Shown here piece by piece: positions 35,739-46,811 of a DNA stretch of 64,000 nt. The DNA is from Halalkalibacter alkalisediminis (GTDB taxonomy: Bacteria; Bacillota; Bacilli; Bacillales; Bacillaceae_D): the NCBI RefSeq assembly GCF_028610705.1, contig NZ_JAQQWT010000008.1:1-64000 (forward strand), given 5' to 3'. Below the pieces are notes generated by a model, which saw nothing but the letters and a program-made list of their open reading frames with translations, was not told the DNA's origin and made no database searches. The position numbers and the translations under genes were made by a program. The number at the start of each line of letters is the position of its first letter. Within the stretch, counting starts at the first letter, position 1.

Positions 35739-36569
35739 TCAAAACATATAAGTATAAGGTTGTTTTTCAGAATATAAGGTTGGCCGTGTCTTTAACAGCT
35801 TCTTTGTATACTCATGTTGTGGATGATCAAATAAATCAAACACATTTGCCGTTTCTACAATGCTTCCATGTTGCATGACGATGACATCATCTGCTACTTC
35901 TGAAATGACTCCAAGATCATGAGAAATGAGTAAAATGGATGTTCCATATTCGGACCGAATTTTATCTAATAGACGAAGGACGATTAATTGGTTATGAAGG
36001 TCAAGTGCTGTCGTTGGCTCATCCGCAATAATAACGGAGGGATGTAAGCAGGCAGCCATAGCAATCATGACTCGTTGCAGCATCCCTCCACTTAATTGAA
36101 AAGGATAATTTTTTAATAATTTATGAGGATCTGGCAAGTTTACACTTTGCATCACATCTGTCGCAAGCTCCTTTGCTTGCTTTCTTGTTAATAAGGTGTG
36201 AGCTCTGATCGTTTCAATAAATTGATGGCCAATCGTGAAAACGGGTGTAAAGGCATTCATCGGATTTTGCATAATAAAGGCAATATCCTTCCCACGAATT
36301 TTCCGCATTTCCTTGTTATCTAAACCGTTCAATTCCCTGCCTTCTAGTGTAATGCTTCCTTGGATGTTCATATTTCTTCGATCATGTAACTGTAAGATCG
36401 ACATACTTGTAACCGTTTTGCCACTACCGCTTTCGCCAACGAGACCTAGAATCTGCCCTTTTTTCAATCCAAAATGAATATCTTGAACAAGTGTGGAAAA
36501 ACCTTCATTGGTTTTCACTTCAACATGTAAGCCTCTGACATTTAAAATATTTGTTTTTTTCAAACTCAT
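35739..36569 (-). CDS. Nik/Opp-type ABC transporter ATP-binding protein (NikD-like)
   Basis: The first ATPase of the importer, 276 residues. Walker A is GESGSGKTVTS, the Q-loop is FIMQNPMNAF, the signature LSGGMLQRVMIAMAAC, and Walker B SVIIADEPTTALD. HPQHEYTKKLLKTRPTL at the end is the usual C-terminal OppD/NikD extension. It works as a heterodimer with the neighbouring ATPase. Confidence 0.92.
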   Translation of the reverse strand: MSLKKTNILNVRGLHVEVKTNEGFSTLVQDIHFGLKKGQILGLVGESGSGKTVTSMSILQLHDRRNMNIQGSITLEGRELNGLDNKEMRKIRGKDIAFIMQNPMNAFTPVFTIGHQFIETIRAHTLLTRKQAKELATDVMQSVNLPDPHKLLKNYPFQLSGGMLQRVMIAMAACLHPSVIIADEPTTALDLHNQLIVLRLLDKIRSEYGTSILLISHDLGVISEVADDVIVMQHGSIVETANVFDLFDHPQHEYTKKLLKTRPTLYSEKQPYTYMF

Positions 36570-36589
36570 TCTTTATCAGTCCTCTTTCA

Positions 36590-37420
36590 TTAACGGCGCT
36601 TAACCCCAAAGCGTTCTGAAAGTGCTTCCCCTAATAGATTAAAGGTGATAACGACTAGCATAATCATTAAACCCGGATAAAGCATTAATGCTGGATTCGT
36701 TCTGATATATGACTTTCCTTCATGAATCATCGCTCCCCATTCTGGGATAGGGGGTTGTACACCTAGACCTAAAAATGACATAGAAGACAAATTCATAATA
36801 GCCCAACCCATTTCTAATGTGCCCATTACCGCTAGCGGTGGAAGAACATTGGGAATGATATGCTTCTTCATAATGGTCCATGAAGAAGAACCACTTATTT
36901 TAGCTGCAGTAATATAGTTCTGTTCTTTCAGACTTAGGACCATTCCTCGTATGACTCTTGCGTAATAAACCCATTGGACGAGAATTAATCCTAAAATAAC
37001 TTGTTTAAGACCTGCTCCCCAAATACCCACAAAACCTAGAACAAACAAAAGGCTTGGGATCGCCATCAAGCCATCTCCGAGTCTCATAAGTATTTGATCG
37101 ACCCAACCACCTTTATACCCAGCTATAATACCCACAATTAAACCAATACTTAAAGCTGAAATAAAGATAATGATTGCAAACCCTAGCGAAATACGAGCAC
37201 CATATAAGATACGCGATAACGTACATCGACCTAAATGATCTGTTCCTAATGGATAATGCATAGAAGGAGGCTCTAGTTTATGAGCTAAATTAACAACAAC
37301 AGGGTCATGAGGTGCAAGCCAAGGAGCAAAGATCGTGATTAAAAATAACACGCACAGTATGAGAGAACAAAGAACAATCACCTTTTGACTTTTTAATAAC
37401 TCACGAAACTTTACACTCAT
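36590..37420 (-). CDS. Nik/Opp-type ABC transporter permease (NikC-like)
   Basis: A 276-residue membrane permease with an N-terminal helix and five more. The start of the mature domain APWLAPHDPVVVNL and PLGTDHLGRCTLSRILYGARISL are hallmark OppC/NikC segments, and the coupling loop is AAKISGSSSWTIMKKHIIPN. It overlaps the NikB-like gene by four bases. It forms the membrane channel with that protein. Confidence 0.93.
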   Translation of the reverse strand: MSVKFRELLKSQKVIVLCSLILCVLFLITIFAPWLAPHDPVVVNLAHKLEPPSMHYPLGTDHLGRCTLSRILYGARISLGFAIIIFISALSIGLIVGIIAGYKGGWVDQILMRLGDGLMAIPSLLFVLGFVGIWGAGLKQVILGLILVQWVYYARVIRGMVLSLKEQNYITAAKISGSSSWTIMKKHIIPNVLPPLAVMGTLEMGWAIMNLSSMSFLGLGVQPPIPEWGAMIHEGKSYIRTNPALMLYPGLMIMLVVITFNLLGEALSERFGVKRR

Positions 37421-38361
37421 TGATACTGCCTTCCTTTTCTAGAAATACGTGGGTCAATATATAGTTGGATAAGATCGACCAGTAAGTTACTTAAGAGGAA
37501 CACCCCCGCTGCTAATAGCACATAGCATTGAATGACAGGAATATCACGGTTAAAAACAGCCTCAATAAAATAGCGTCCAAATCCTGGCCACGAAAAAACG
37601 GCCTCTACAATGATAGCCCCCGTCATTAGGTTTCCTAAATTCATTCCAAGTCCTGTAATCATAGGAGAAATCGCAATTCTGAGTACATGCTTTCCCATAA
37701 TCACTTTTTCATGAACCCCTCTCGTTCGCGCAAAAAGCACATATGGCTCTTGTAAATGTTCAAGAACACTTGCACGAAGTAGTCGTGTATATAATGCGAT
37801 TAAAGGAAAAGCCAACGTGACTGAAGGTAAAATTAAATGTTTCCAAGTGCCTATCCCTTCTACTGGAAATAGACCTAGTTTTACAGAAAAGAAAAAAATC
37901 AATAAATATCCAAGCCAAAAGGAAGGGATGGATGCGCCTAAAAAAGAGAGGAATCGACTAAAATGGTCCATTCCACTGTTCTTTTTTATACCAGCTAAAA
38001 ATCCAAGAGGGACACTTACAAGGATCGCTATGACGATGCTACCTACGGTTAACTGAATTGTTGCTGGTATTCGAGTAGCAACCTCTTCCCATACAGGTTT
38101 ATTGGTTACATAAGATAGGCCAAAATCAAATTGGCCTATCTTCATAATGGAGTTTACATATTGGACAAGTAGAGGTTGATCTAAGCCAAACTCCTGTCTT
38201 TTTTGCGCCAACAGTTCATCTGTAGGTTGAATATGTGCAGCAGTGAAGTAGGCCTCAGCTGGGTCCACTGGTGATAGGTTAATCATTCCAAATGTTAGCA
38301 ACGTGGCCAAAAGAAAGATAGGAATGATTGTCATAATTCGTTTCACAATATAAGTGCCCAT
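37417..38361 (-). CDS. Nik/Opp-type ABC transporter permease (NikB-like)
   Basis: A 314-residue membrane permease of about six helices with the OppB/NikB start (YIVKRIMTIIPIFLLATLLTF in pieces), a FDFGLSYVTNKPVWEEVATRIPAT loop, the coupling segment FARTRGVHEKVIMGKHVLR, and the late EAVFSWPGFGRYFIEAV. It is 18 bases from the receptor gene. Confidence 0.93.
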   Translation of the reverse strand: MGTYIVKRIMTIIPIFLLATLLTFGMINLSPVDPAEAYFTAAHIQPTDELLAQKRQEFGLDQPLLVQYVNSIMKIGQFDFGLSYVTNKPVWEEVATRIPATIQLTVGSIVIAILVSVPLGFLAGIKKNSGMDHFSRFLSFLGASIPSFWLGYLLIFFFSVKLGLFPVEGIGTWKHLILPSVTLAFPLIALYTRLLRASVLEHLQEPYVLFARTRGVHEKVIMGKHVLRIAISPMITGLGMNLGNLMTGAIIVEAVFSWPGFGRYFIEAVFNRDIPVIQCYVLLAAGVFLLSNLLVDLIQLYIDPRISRKGRQYQ

Positions 38362-38379
38362 AAAAAAATCTCCTGTCGC

Positions 38380-40005
38380 TTACTCCTCGATCCTAATTCC
38401 CGTAAACGGATGTTCATCTCGATTAGCTGGGAAAGTAAAATCAGATACACCTTTTTGATAGACTGCTATTTTCTTAATATAAGAAATAGGGACAATGGCG
38501 CCTTGCTCTTGCAGGGAACTTAAAATTTCAGTATACAATTGTTGGCGCGCATTTTCATCTGTTGTTTGTTTAACTTCAGCAATCTGAGTCAATAACTCTT
38601 CTTTGTTAGGATAAGCTGAAATCGCCTCGTTAAACCCAAATCCCTCTGTTGCAACGACATTTACAAACGCATGTGGATCATATGGGGCACCATAGTTACT
38701 AAAGAAATTCATATCAAACTCGTTCCCTTTAAATCTTTCAACTTGAGTGGCTAGCTCAACTCCTACTACATTTAATTTAACACCAATTCCAGCCCACTCA
38801 GATTGTAACGTTTCAGCCATTGTTTTTTGAATCGATTCAGCAGAGTTGTACATTAACTCGAATTCAAGAGGCTGCCCATCTTTTTCACGAATATCTTTTC
38901 CTTCTGGTAATGTCCATCCAGCTTCATCTAATAATTGTTCCGCTTGTTCAACATTATAGTCAATAGCCGTTACATCAACATTTGAAGTGTAAGGGGAATT
39001 AGTTGATAAGATATAGTCCGCCTTTTCTTCGACCCCTGATGTTACTCCCTCAACCATTACTTCTTTATTGAATCCATAATGTAATGCTTGACGGACCCTG
39101 ATATCTGAAAGCTGTTCCTTATTCGTATTCATAACTAGTTGTCTCGTAGCAACTGGTTCAGAAATACTAATCTCATAGGAACCTGTGGCCTCTAATTGTT
39201 TGAAGGAATCTAGATTAATCACACCTTCACCATATATAAGGTCTAATTCACCCTTTTCAAAGGCAAGCACGTGTGTCTCAGCATCAGGAATGACCTTAAC
39301 TTTAATTTGTTCTACACTTGGGAGTTCACCCCAATAATTTTCATTCCGTTTAAAAATAGCATATTGATCTACTACATATTCTTCCATTACCCATGGACCT
39401 GTACCGACTGCTTCTTCTACACCTTTTGAAGTGTCACCATCTTCAGGAAAACCAGCTTCTCCTAAGAAACGGACCGGACGAACGACTGCTAACTCCTGAA
39501 TAGTAGGGTAGTATGGTTCCGTTAAGGATAATTTAAACGTATACTCATCTACGACCTCTGTTTGATCAATCTTCGTAATAACTCCTAACCAACTATGAAA
39601 ATCCGCATTTTTTAATATAGCATCAAAGTTCTTTTTCACAATTTCGGCATTAAAGCTTGTGCCATCAGAAAATTCCACATCTTGACGTAAATGAAATACA
39701 TACTCTGTCCCATCTTCGGAGATCTCCCAAGATTCTGCTAAATGTGCTTGTAACTCGCCCCCATCTTGATAACTAACCAAAGGTTCATAAATCATAGATT
39801 GAGCAAATAACTGAGATGGATTATAAACATGTGGGTTCATTTCTCCTACATCTCTAGGCCAAGCAACTGTAATGATCTTTTTGCTTTCATTCTCAGTTGA
39901 TGCATTCTCAACTGAACCACTTGTACAACCGAGTAAAGTTATTGATAAAATTAGAACAAGTAAAGATAAAAATAAGCTTTGTTTTTTGTTTTTATGTATT
40001 CCCAT
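38380..40005 (-). CDS. NikA-like substrate-binding lipoprotein
   Basis: The extracellular receptor of the importer, about 541 residues, SBP_bac_5 family. The start is set at ATG 40005 (MGIHKNKKQ) behind AGAGGGG; the longer frame to 40050 would overlap the Fur box. The lipobox is LLGC. NikA-like features are WPRDVGEMNPH, FAQSMIYEPLV and the ligand-site TRQLVMNTNK, where E. coli NikA has TRMVALNT. Such receptors bind nickel or a metal-metallophore complex. The Fur box suggests control by iron, so a metallophore or iron-related ligand is as plausible as nickel. Confidence 0.9.
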   Translation of the reverse strand: MGIHKNKKQSLFLSLLVLILSITLLGCTSGSVENASTENESKKIITVAWPRDVGEMNPHVYNPSQLFAQSMIYEPLVSYQDGGELQAHLAESWEISEDGTEYVFHLRQDVEFSDGTSFNAEIVKKNFDAILKNADFHSWLGVITKIDQTEVVDEYTFKLSLTEPYYPTIQELAVVRPVRFLGEAGFPEDGDTSKGVEEAVGTGPWVMEEYVVDQYAIFKRNENYWGELPSVEQIKVKVIPDAETHVLAFEKGELDLIYGEGVINLDSFKQLEATGSYEISISEPVATRQLVMNTNKEQLSDIRVRQALHYGFNKEVMVEGVTSGVEEKADYILSTNSPYTSNVDVTAIDYNVEQAEQLLDEAGWTLPEGKDIREKDGQPLEFELMYNSAESIQKTMAETLQSEWAGIGVKLNVVGVELATQVERFKGNEFDMNFFSNYGAPYDPHAFVNVVATEGFGFNEAISAYPNKEELLTQIAEVKQTTDENARQQLYTEILSSLQEQGAIVPISYIKKIAVYQKGVSDFTFPANRDEHPFTGIRIEE

Positions 40006-40034
40006 AACCGTTTGACCCCTCTTATATTCGATAT

Positions 40035-40078
40035 TGAAAATCATTATCAATGATAAAACTTAACTATCTAAAAGTCAA
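40035..40078 (-). promoter_or_regulatory. sigma-A promoter with overlapping Fur box
   Basis: On the minus strand TTGACT (40073-40078) and TATCAT (40050-40055) are separated by exactly 17 bases. Directly downstream, TGAAAATCATTATCA at 40035-40049 matches the 7-1-7 Fur consensus TGATAATNATTATCA at all but one position. The box covers the transcription start, so Fur bound there should block the five-gene transporter operon when iron is plentiful. Confidence 0.8.
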
Positions 40079-40131
40079 TATCATTTACTAGTGTTGTAGA
40101 AAAAAAATGTAAGGCTCAGGGCCGAGGGCTC

Positions 40132-40262
40132 TGGAAAGTGAACTGCACCCCAAAAGATAGAGCTAGAATCCGAATTCTGGGTTGTATTTTTATCGCTAAA
40201 TACAGTGAACAGTTTAAATTAATGTTAGTAATAGAGAATCAAAAAGGATTGGTATCTTTAGA
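40132..40262 (+). mobile_element. IS3-family (IS150-like) remnant: left end plus start of orfA
   Basis: GTGAACTGCACCCCAAAAGATAGAG is the typical left end of such elements (20 bases or fewer quoted as GTGAACTGCACCCC). At 40192 a frame reads AKYSEQFKLMLVIE and QKGLVSL, the standard OrfA start with its ATG changed to ATC. The element stops at about 40262, where it runs straight into the C-terminal fragment of the winged-helix gene. No orfB or right end is present. Confidence 0.7.
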
Positions 40263-40352
40263 TTGTTTACATACGAAAAACGAAGAGGTTATGCGTGCAA
40301 AACGCAATGGGGTTCATGGTTGGATAAAGGGTTTGGAGTAAAAGGGAAATAG
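40257..40352 (+). pseudogene. winged-helix protein, C-terminal fragment
   Basis: It encodes FRLFTYEKRRGYACKTQWGS, WLDKGFGV and a stop, matching the last 30 residues of the protein at 29178-30044 nearly exactly. The rest of the gene was replaced by the insertion element remnant. It marks one end of the duplicated module. Confidence 0.85.
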
Positions 40353-40473
40353 AAAAGCACGGTTCTCTAAGGGTAATGAAGAAGGTATTTTTTTCAGTGC
40401 CCTCCAGTTCTCCTGCTTGTATGTTTGGAAGAACGTATGAAAGCAGGAGAGTCATCTCCCCTGATTCCATACC

Positions 40474-40935
40474 TCACTCTATATAGTCAATATTTTCACT
40501 CTGACAAAACTCCTTAGCTATTTCCTTATACCTTTGATCACGGTAATCATACCACTGTTCATCAATTCCTAAACGATTGACATGATCCTTAAATCGCCGA
40601 AATGCTCCCTTTCCCTTAATAGAATGTAATAAGATGTCTTGTTTTTTATGATCAGAAAGGCTATAACAAAATTTCTCCATCATGTCATACTCATCTATAT
40701 CAAAGCTAGTAGGGAGCGAGACATACTTTCCAGTGCTTTCTACTATGTCATACGCTTGCTTCACTTCATCTTGCTGCCATTCGGGTAAATGTTCAAATTC
40801 CTCGCCGTCGTCCGCAATCAATAACGCCTCGCGTGAGACATAAACGATTCCCCCTGTTTCAAGATTAAAATAAGCATGACTCTCCTCTGATTGCATCTCT
40901 ATTCCGTCTAATATGTCTTCCAGTTTCACTTGCAT
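40474..40935 (-). CDS. UPF0158-family protein (copy 2)
   Basis: A near-identical second copy of the gene at 30252-30713, again 153 residues, with the same AGGAGG-ATG start (ATG at 40933-40935; a longer upstream frame lacks a site). It differs at a few residues (for example LEDILDG for LEHILDG, LPEW for LLEW, GIDEQW for GMKEQW). Most substitutions are conservative and the frame is open, so both copies may be under selection. Function is unknown. Confidence 0.85.
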   Translation of the reverse strand: MQVKLEDILDGIEMQSEESHAYFNLETGGIVYVSREALLIADDGEEFEHLPEWQQDEVKQAYDIVESTGKYVSLPTSFDIDEYDMMEKFCYSLSDHKKQDILLHSIKGKGAFRRFKDHVNRLGIDEQWYDYRDQRYKEIAKEFCQSENIDYIE

Positions 40936-41001
40936 AGACCTTGTCCTCCTGTTTTCTTTTTTTAGTTTGCATTTGTCTATTTGATATCCCATTCAATATT
41001 A

Positions 41002-41436
41002 TTACTTATAACTTTGAATTCCATCGCAATCAACGACGTGTCCATTTCCCATAGATTCGTAATATTTTTTAACTAATACGTCCATTAAAGCATCATTCCT
41101 TTTCAAAGTCTTTTCCACCACAAATTTTTGATCTGCATTTACTTGATAAATAAAAATTTCGGACTCAAAGTCATCTCGTGTTATATAGCGTGCTCTTTGA
41201 TACTCAAATAAGAAAAAGCTTGAGCTTTGTAAGTACACAATCAAGCAGTTTCGAATCGCTTTGTTAAGGTTATTCACTTCTCGATCATAGTCTGAAGTTG
41301 ACGTTTCATATGCTATTTCACCTTTTCTTTTGCAATCCTTACAAATGTTGGCGATGACCCTTCCCGTTTTTTTCCCATTTGTAAAACTCCTTGTTTTTCC
41401 ATCGTACAGACAATTAACATTACTGAATAAATTCAT
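41002..41436 (-). CDS. hypothetical protein, 144 residues
   Basis: A soluble protein with no family I recognise. It has a CxxC motif (NICKDCKRKG, about residues 31-40) that could bind zinc with the earlier cysteine in NCLYDG. A hydrophobic patch (LIVYLQSSSFFLFEY) lies in the middle, and the end is KKYYESMGNGHVV. It follows the duplicated module on the other side of its right boundary (41024) and is not present next to the first copy. Confidence 0.5.
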   Translation of the reverse strand: MNLFSNVNCLYDGKTRSFTNGKKTGRVIANICKDCKRKGEIAYETSTSDYDREVNNLNKAIRNCLIVYLQSSSFFLFEYQRARYITRDDFESEIFIYQVNADQKFVVEKTLKRNDALMDVLVKKYYESMGNGHVVDCDGIQSYK

Positions 41437-41892
41437 TTTATCAAATAACGTTTGTCCTCAAATTCGCTGAAACTCTCTAAATACTTTCTGCTAGGGAATT
41501 GTAGACAACATCACAGAGATCCCCATTAAATATGTGATTTTCTATACATTCAATTTAATATTAACTCTTTTGATAATGAAATAGAAGATTCAAAGATGGA
41601 TCCGTTCCTTCCTCTCCTTTAAGAACTTCATTTCTTCTCGCTCCACTTTCACATACTCATTCTCATTCAATTAAATGAATTTGTTTTAATCATTCCGTAC
41701 ATTCTCATTCTCAATTAACGATCATTTTTTTAAATTCTTTTTCAAAAACTATTTCTACTTCCAGTCTGTTCGTCATACAATTAATAGAGATTTACTGACC
41801 GTTGATCCCTCTTCGTGATGATCATGGACAGCTTGTCACTAAATATATTTATTTTCCCAGTATATATTTCTTTCATTTTAAGAAATAGTTTA
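41437..41892. other. gene-free gap before katG
   Basis: AT-rich, with TGAGAATGA-like half sites on the minus strand near 41660 and 41705, too weak to call. No gene is supported. Confidence 0.35.
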
Positions 41893-41921
41893 ATATAATA
41901 ATTACATAAGAATAATTATCG
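41893..41921 (+). promoter_or_regulatory. candidate PerR boxes upstream of katG
   Basis: ATATAATAATTACAT (41893-41907) matches 11 of 14 fixed positions of the PerR consensus TTATAATNATTATAA, and TAAGAATAATTATCG (41907-41921) matches 10. They lie 70-98 bases before the katG start. PerR control of catalases is standard in Bacillus, but the sites are imperfect in an AT-rich setting. Confidence 0.5.
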
Positions 41922-41987
41922 CTTTATAAATTCTAGATGAGAAGCATAATTATTTACTATTTAATTTACATTCTGGAAGGGGAATAA

Positions 41988-44210
<2,223 letters not shown>

Positions 44211-44218
44211 GTGTCAAA

Positions 44219-44255
44219 GGTGCCCGCCGTCAGATTTTTGGACGGGGGGTTTTCT
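44219..44255 (+). terminator. katG terminator, GGTGCCCG family
   Basis: CCCGCCGTC pairs with GACGGGGGG around AGATTTTTG and is followed by TTTTCTT. It begins with AAAGGTGCCCG, so it belongs to the dispersed hairpin family. Confidence 0.85.
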
Positions 44256-44289
44256 TGTGTGAGATGAAAAACATACTGCATTTGAAAGT

Positions 44290-44329
44290 AAACCTAGCTA
44301 CCGTAAACGCAACATGGTTAGCTAGGTTT
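44290..44329. terminator. bidirectional terminator between katG and tyrZ
   Basis: AAACCTAGCTA pairs perfectly with TAGCTAGGTTT, and ATTTTTTCT follows on the plus strand. It lies 14 bases after the tyrosyl-tRNA synthetase stop codon and can serve both convergent genes. Confidence 0.8.
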
Positions 44330-44342
44330 ATTTTTTCTGATC

Positions 44343-45587
44343 CTAAATCTTAATCTTTAAAAATTTTCGTTTTCCAACTTGGATGATTAAATCATTCGTA
44401 ATAGTAATTCGTGAACTTGTGTCTTCAACCTTGGTCCCATTTACTTTTACTCCTCTATTCTCAATCATCCTTCTTGCTTCGCTCTTAGAGTTTAACAATT
44501 TTAAATCAACCAACAGATCAATAATTGTTTTTTCCATTTCTCCTTGCCATTCTATTTCTGGGATCTCTTCTGGAATCACCCCTTGTTGAAAGACGGAGAC
44601 AAAATGCTGCTCTGCTTTTTCTGCAGCCGCAGGGCCATGGTACATTCTGACGATCGTCTTTCCAAGCAACATCTTTGCATCTCTAGGGTGAAGCTCACCT
44701 GTTTCCAATTCTCTCTTTACGGTTTCTATTTGTCCTGGTGAGAAGTCCGTAATTAAATCAAAATACTTATTCATTAATTCATCTGGAATCGACATCGCCT
44801 TTCCGTACATTTCTTGCGGACTTTCGTCAATTCCGATATAATTTTTCTTTGATTTCGACATTTTTTCTACACCATCTAGACCCTCTAATAACGGCATGAG
44901 GATGGCTACTTGTTTTTCTTTGCCAAGCTTTTCTTGAAAATGTCTCCCCATTAATACGTTAAAATGCTGGTCCGTTCCACCAAGTTCAATATCACAGTCT
45001 AAGACGACAGAATCGTAACCTTGCATTAAAGGGTAGAAGAATTCGTGCAATGAAATGGGTTTGCCAAGAGCCATTCGTTCTTCAAAATCGTCCCTTTCCA
45101 TTAGTCTTGCGACAGTTATTTTCCCAGCTAGTTGAATCACTTCTTCAAAGCTTAATTTAGATAGCCACTCCGAATTGTAATGTAGTTCAACTTTATCCAT
45201 ATCAACCACTTTTCCAAATTGCTCGAAGTAGGTTTTTGCATTGTATTTCACTTCTTTATCTGTTAATGGCTTTCTCGCAACCGACTTACCTGTTGGATCG
45301 CCTATCTTTCCTGTAAAATCGCCAATTAACAACTGGATCATATGACCATTCTCTTGAAACTGCTTCATTTTCTTTAAAACCACTGTATGACCTAAATGGA
45401 CGTCTGGGGCTGACGGATCTAATCCTAACTTAATTTTAAGTGGACGATTTTCTAGAACCGATTTTGCTACTTTCTGTTCCAGTTCTTCCATTGGAATAAT
45501 ATCTTGTACACCTTGGCGGTAGATCTCCATTTGTCTTTTTACTTCTATTACCTGTTCTGTTGTAAGGTGTTTTACGATTTCGCTCAT
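44343..45587 (-). CDS. tyrZ: tyrosyl-tRNA synthetase, TyrZ type
   Basis: A class I aminoacyl-tRNA synthetase of 414 residues that charges tRNA-Tyr. The HIGH motif is [15 protein letters not shown] and the KMSKS motif is [10 protein letters not shown]-terminal S4 RNA-binding domain ([16 protein letters not shown]) is present. The HLGHTVVL motif and length fit the TyrZ branch, the second synthetase of Bacillus, rather than TyrS. The start at 45587 (MSEIVKHL) follows TTGGAGGAATTAG; a longer frame would run into the T-box leader. Expression should rise when uncharged tRNA-Tyr binds that leader. Confidence 0.93.
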   Translation of the reverse strand: MSEIVKHLTTEQVIEVKRQMEIYRQGVQDIIPMEELEQKVAKSVLENRPLKIKLGLDPSAPDVHLGHTVVLKKMKQFQENGHMIQLLIGDFTGKIGDPTGKSVARKPLTDKEVKYNAKTYFEQFGKVVDMDKVELHYNSEWLSKLSFEEVIQLAGKITVARLMERDDFEERMALGKPISLHEFFYPLMQGYDSVVLDCDIELGGTDQHFNVLMGRHFQEKLGKEKQVAILMPLLEGLDGVEKMSKSKKNYIGIDESPQEMYGKAMSIPDELMNKYFDLITDFSPGQIETVKRELETGELHPRDAKMLLGKTIVRMYHGPAAAEKAEQHFVSVFQQGVIPEEIPEIEWQGEMEKTIIDLLVDLKLLNSKSEARRMIENRGVKVNGTKVEDTSSRITITNDLIIQVGKRKFLKIKI

Positions 45588-45609
45588 TCTAATTCCTCCA
45601 AAAAAAATA

Positions 45610-45850
45610 TTAAAAAACCACATCCCTACTAAAGGGACGTGGTTTTGCACGCGGTACCACCCTTGTTGGAGATTGAAGTCCCCCACCTTAATCGAATAAC
45701 GGATTCGTCCGTCTTTGATAATCAAGATTAACAAAGATCGCTCAAGGAGTGTAATTCGTGTTATCTATGTGTCGATTCGCACCATCCACCGACTCTCTTA
45801 AACAGGGAGATAACTACTACTGGATTCCTATCATAGCTTTTTAAGATATT
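45610..45850 (-). promoter_or_regulatory. tyrosine T-box riboswitch
   Basis: On the minus strand the leader carries AGGGTGGTACCGCG, the T-box antiterminator core, followed by a strong terminator (AAACCACGTCCC / GGGATGTGGTTT, 45615-45645). In stem I the bulge reads AATTACACTCC, giving specifier codon TAC (Tyr). It lies between the MarR-type gene and the synthetase, so it controls only the synthetase. Confidence 0.93.
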
Positions 45851-45857
45851 CACTTGT

Positions 45858-46319
45858 TTAAAAATTATTATGCCTTATCACTCTTCGAAGTAATTGAGAG
45901 ACCATTTGCTGCTCTTTCTGATTCAAGCTACTAACGATGTCTATTTCCCCTTTGTGAAAGTTTGGGTATAATTCTTCCATGACCTGCTTTCCTTGATCAG
46001 TAATAGCCACGTAGGTTATTCTTCTATCTCTCTTATCGACTGTTCGATAACATAATTCTTTTCGTTCTAACGTATTGGTGATATTACTAACTGTTGCTTT
46101 GCTTACTCCGGATAATTCAGCTAGTTTTTTCGTCTCTAGTGAATCCCAAACCCAAATGTCATAGAGTAGGGAAAAAGCCGTCCATGATAAACCATACTTT
46201 GATAGGACATCTCGTTCCATTTTATTTCTTAATCCTTGCGCTGCACGGTACATATTTGTAACAACTGATATGGCATCTAGATTTAATTCAGCAGATGGTA
46301 CCTTCGTCAAGCGATTCAT
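45858..46319 (-). CDS. MarR-family regulator
   Basis: A 153-residue winged-helix regulator: KLAELSGVSKATVSNITNTLERKEL is the recognition helix, and RDRRITYVAITDQGKQ the wing. The same position upstream of tyrZ is taken by the MarR-type gene ywaE in B. subtilis, as far as I recall. The assigned ATG has a poor site (GAAGAAATAGAG). The frame stays open upstream (IHSFNEDGELLPEEIE) to a better AAGGGGTGGG followed by ATT ATA, so a longer form from a rare start is possible. Confidence 0.85.
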   Translation of the reverse strand: MNRLTKVPSAELNLDAISVVTNMYRAAQGLRNKMERDVLSKYGLSWTAFSLLYDIWVWDSLETKKLAELSGVSKATVSNITNTLERKELCYRTVDKRDRRITYVAITDQGKQVMEELYPNFHKGEIDIVSSLNQKEQQMVSQLLRRVIRHNNF

Positions 46320-46393
46320 TGTCTCTATTTCTTCAGGGAGTAACTCTCCATCTTCATTAAATGAATGTATAATAACCCACCCCTTTTTTGATA

Positions 46394-46413
46394 ATCGTTA
46401 GCTATGAAACGAT
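46394..46413. promoter_or_regulatory. candidate operator of the MarR-type regulator
   Basis: ATCGTT and AACGAT form a perfect inverted repeat with eight bases between, extended by TA-rich flanks. It lies about 75 bases upstream of the regulator start, where autoregulation is common. The rest of 46414-46758 shows no gene. Confidence 0.45.
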
Positions 46414-46758
46414 ATTACCAAATGAATGATCCAAATGCAATGGTAAAGTACATTTTTATTAAGCTTCCTTTGGGAAGTGAATCTTTTTTAGTTTGTTATC
46501 CGCGCCTACGCATTACCTTTCATTTTTTATAGTGAGAATAACACTAATATTAAATTTTTTCCCCACGTGCCTTTTAATTCTCTTCAATGAGTAAGTCCGT
46601 GGATAATACGCGACCACCTATATGCGGTGTTCTCTTATTAAAGACCCACTTAATCAAAAATATCTTAAAAAACAGTTGTATCTTTATACTGTTTAGGACG
46701 ACTAAAGTTAATGGCTGAATGATGGGGCACAGTATCGGTTAATCATGGATTAATAAAC

Positions 46759-46797
46759 AAAAAAACAGGCTGTTGAGAACACTTTCTCAACAGCCTG
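46759..46797 (-). terminator. terminator of the rhamnosidase gene
   Basis: CAGGCTGTTGAGAA pairs with TTCTCAACAGCCTG and is followed by seven T on the minus strand, 15 bases after the stop codon. Confidence 0.9.
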
Positions 46798-46811
46798 AAG
46801 CTCCCAAACAA

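Noticed and set aside
41655-41720. TGAGAATGA half sites as a second Fur box
   Set aside because: Only direct half-site repeats are present, without the inverted partner, in AT-rich DNA with no promoter or gene start next to them.
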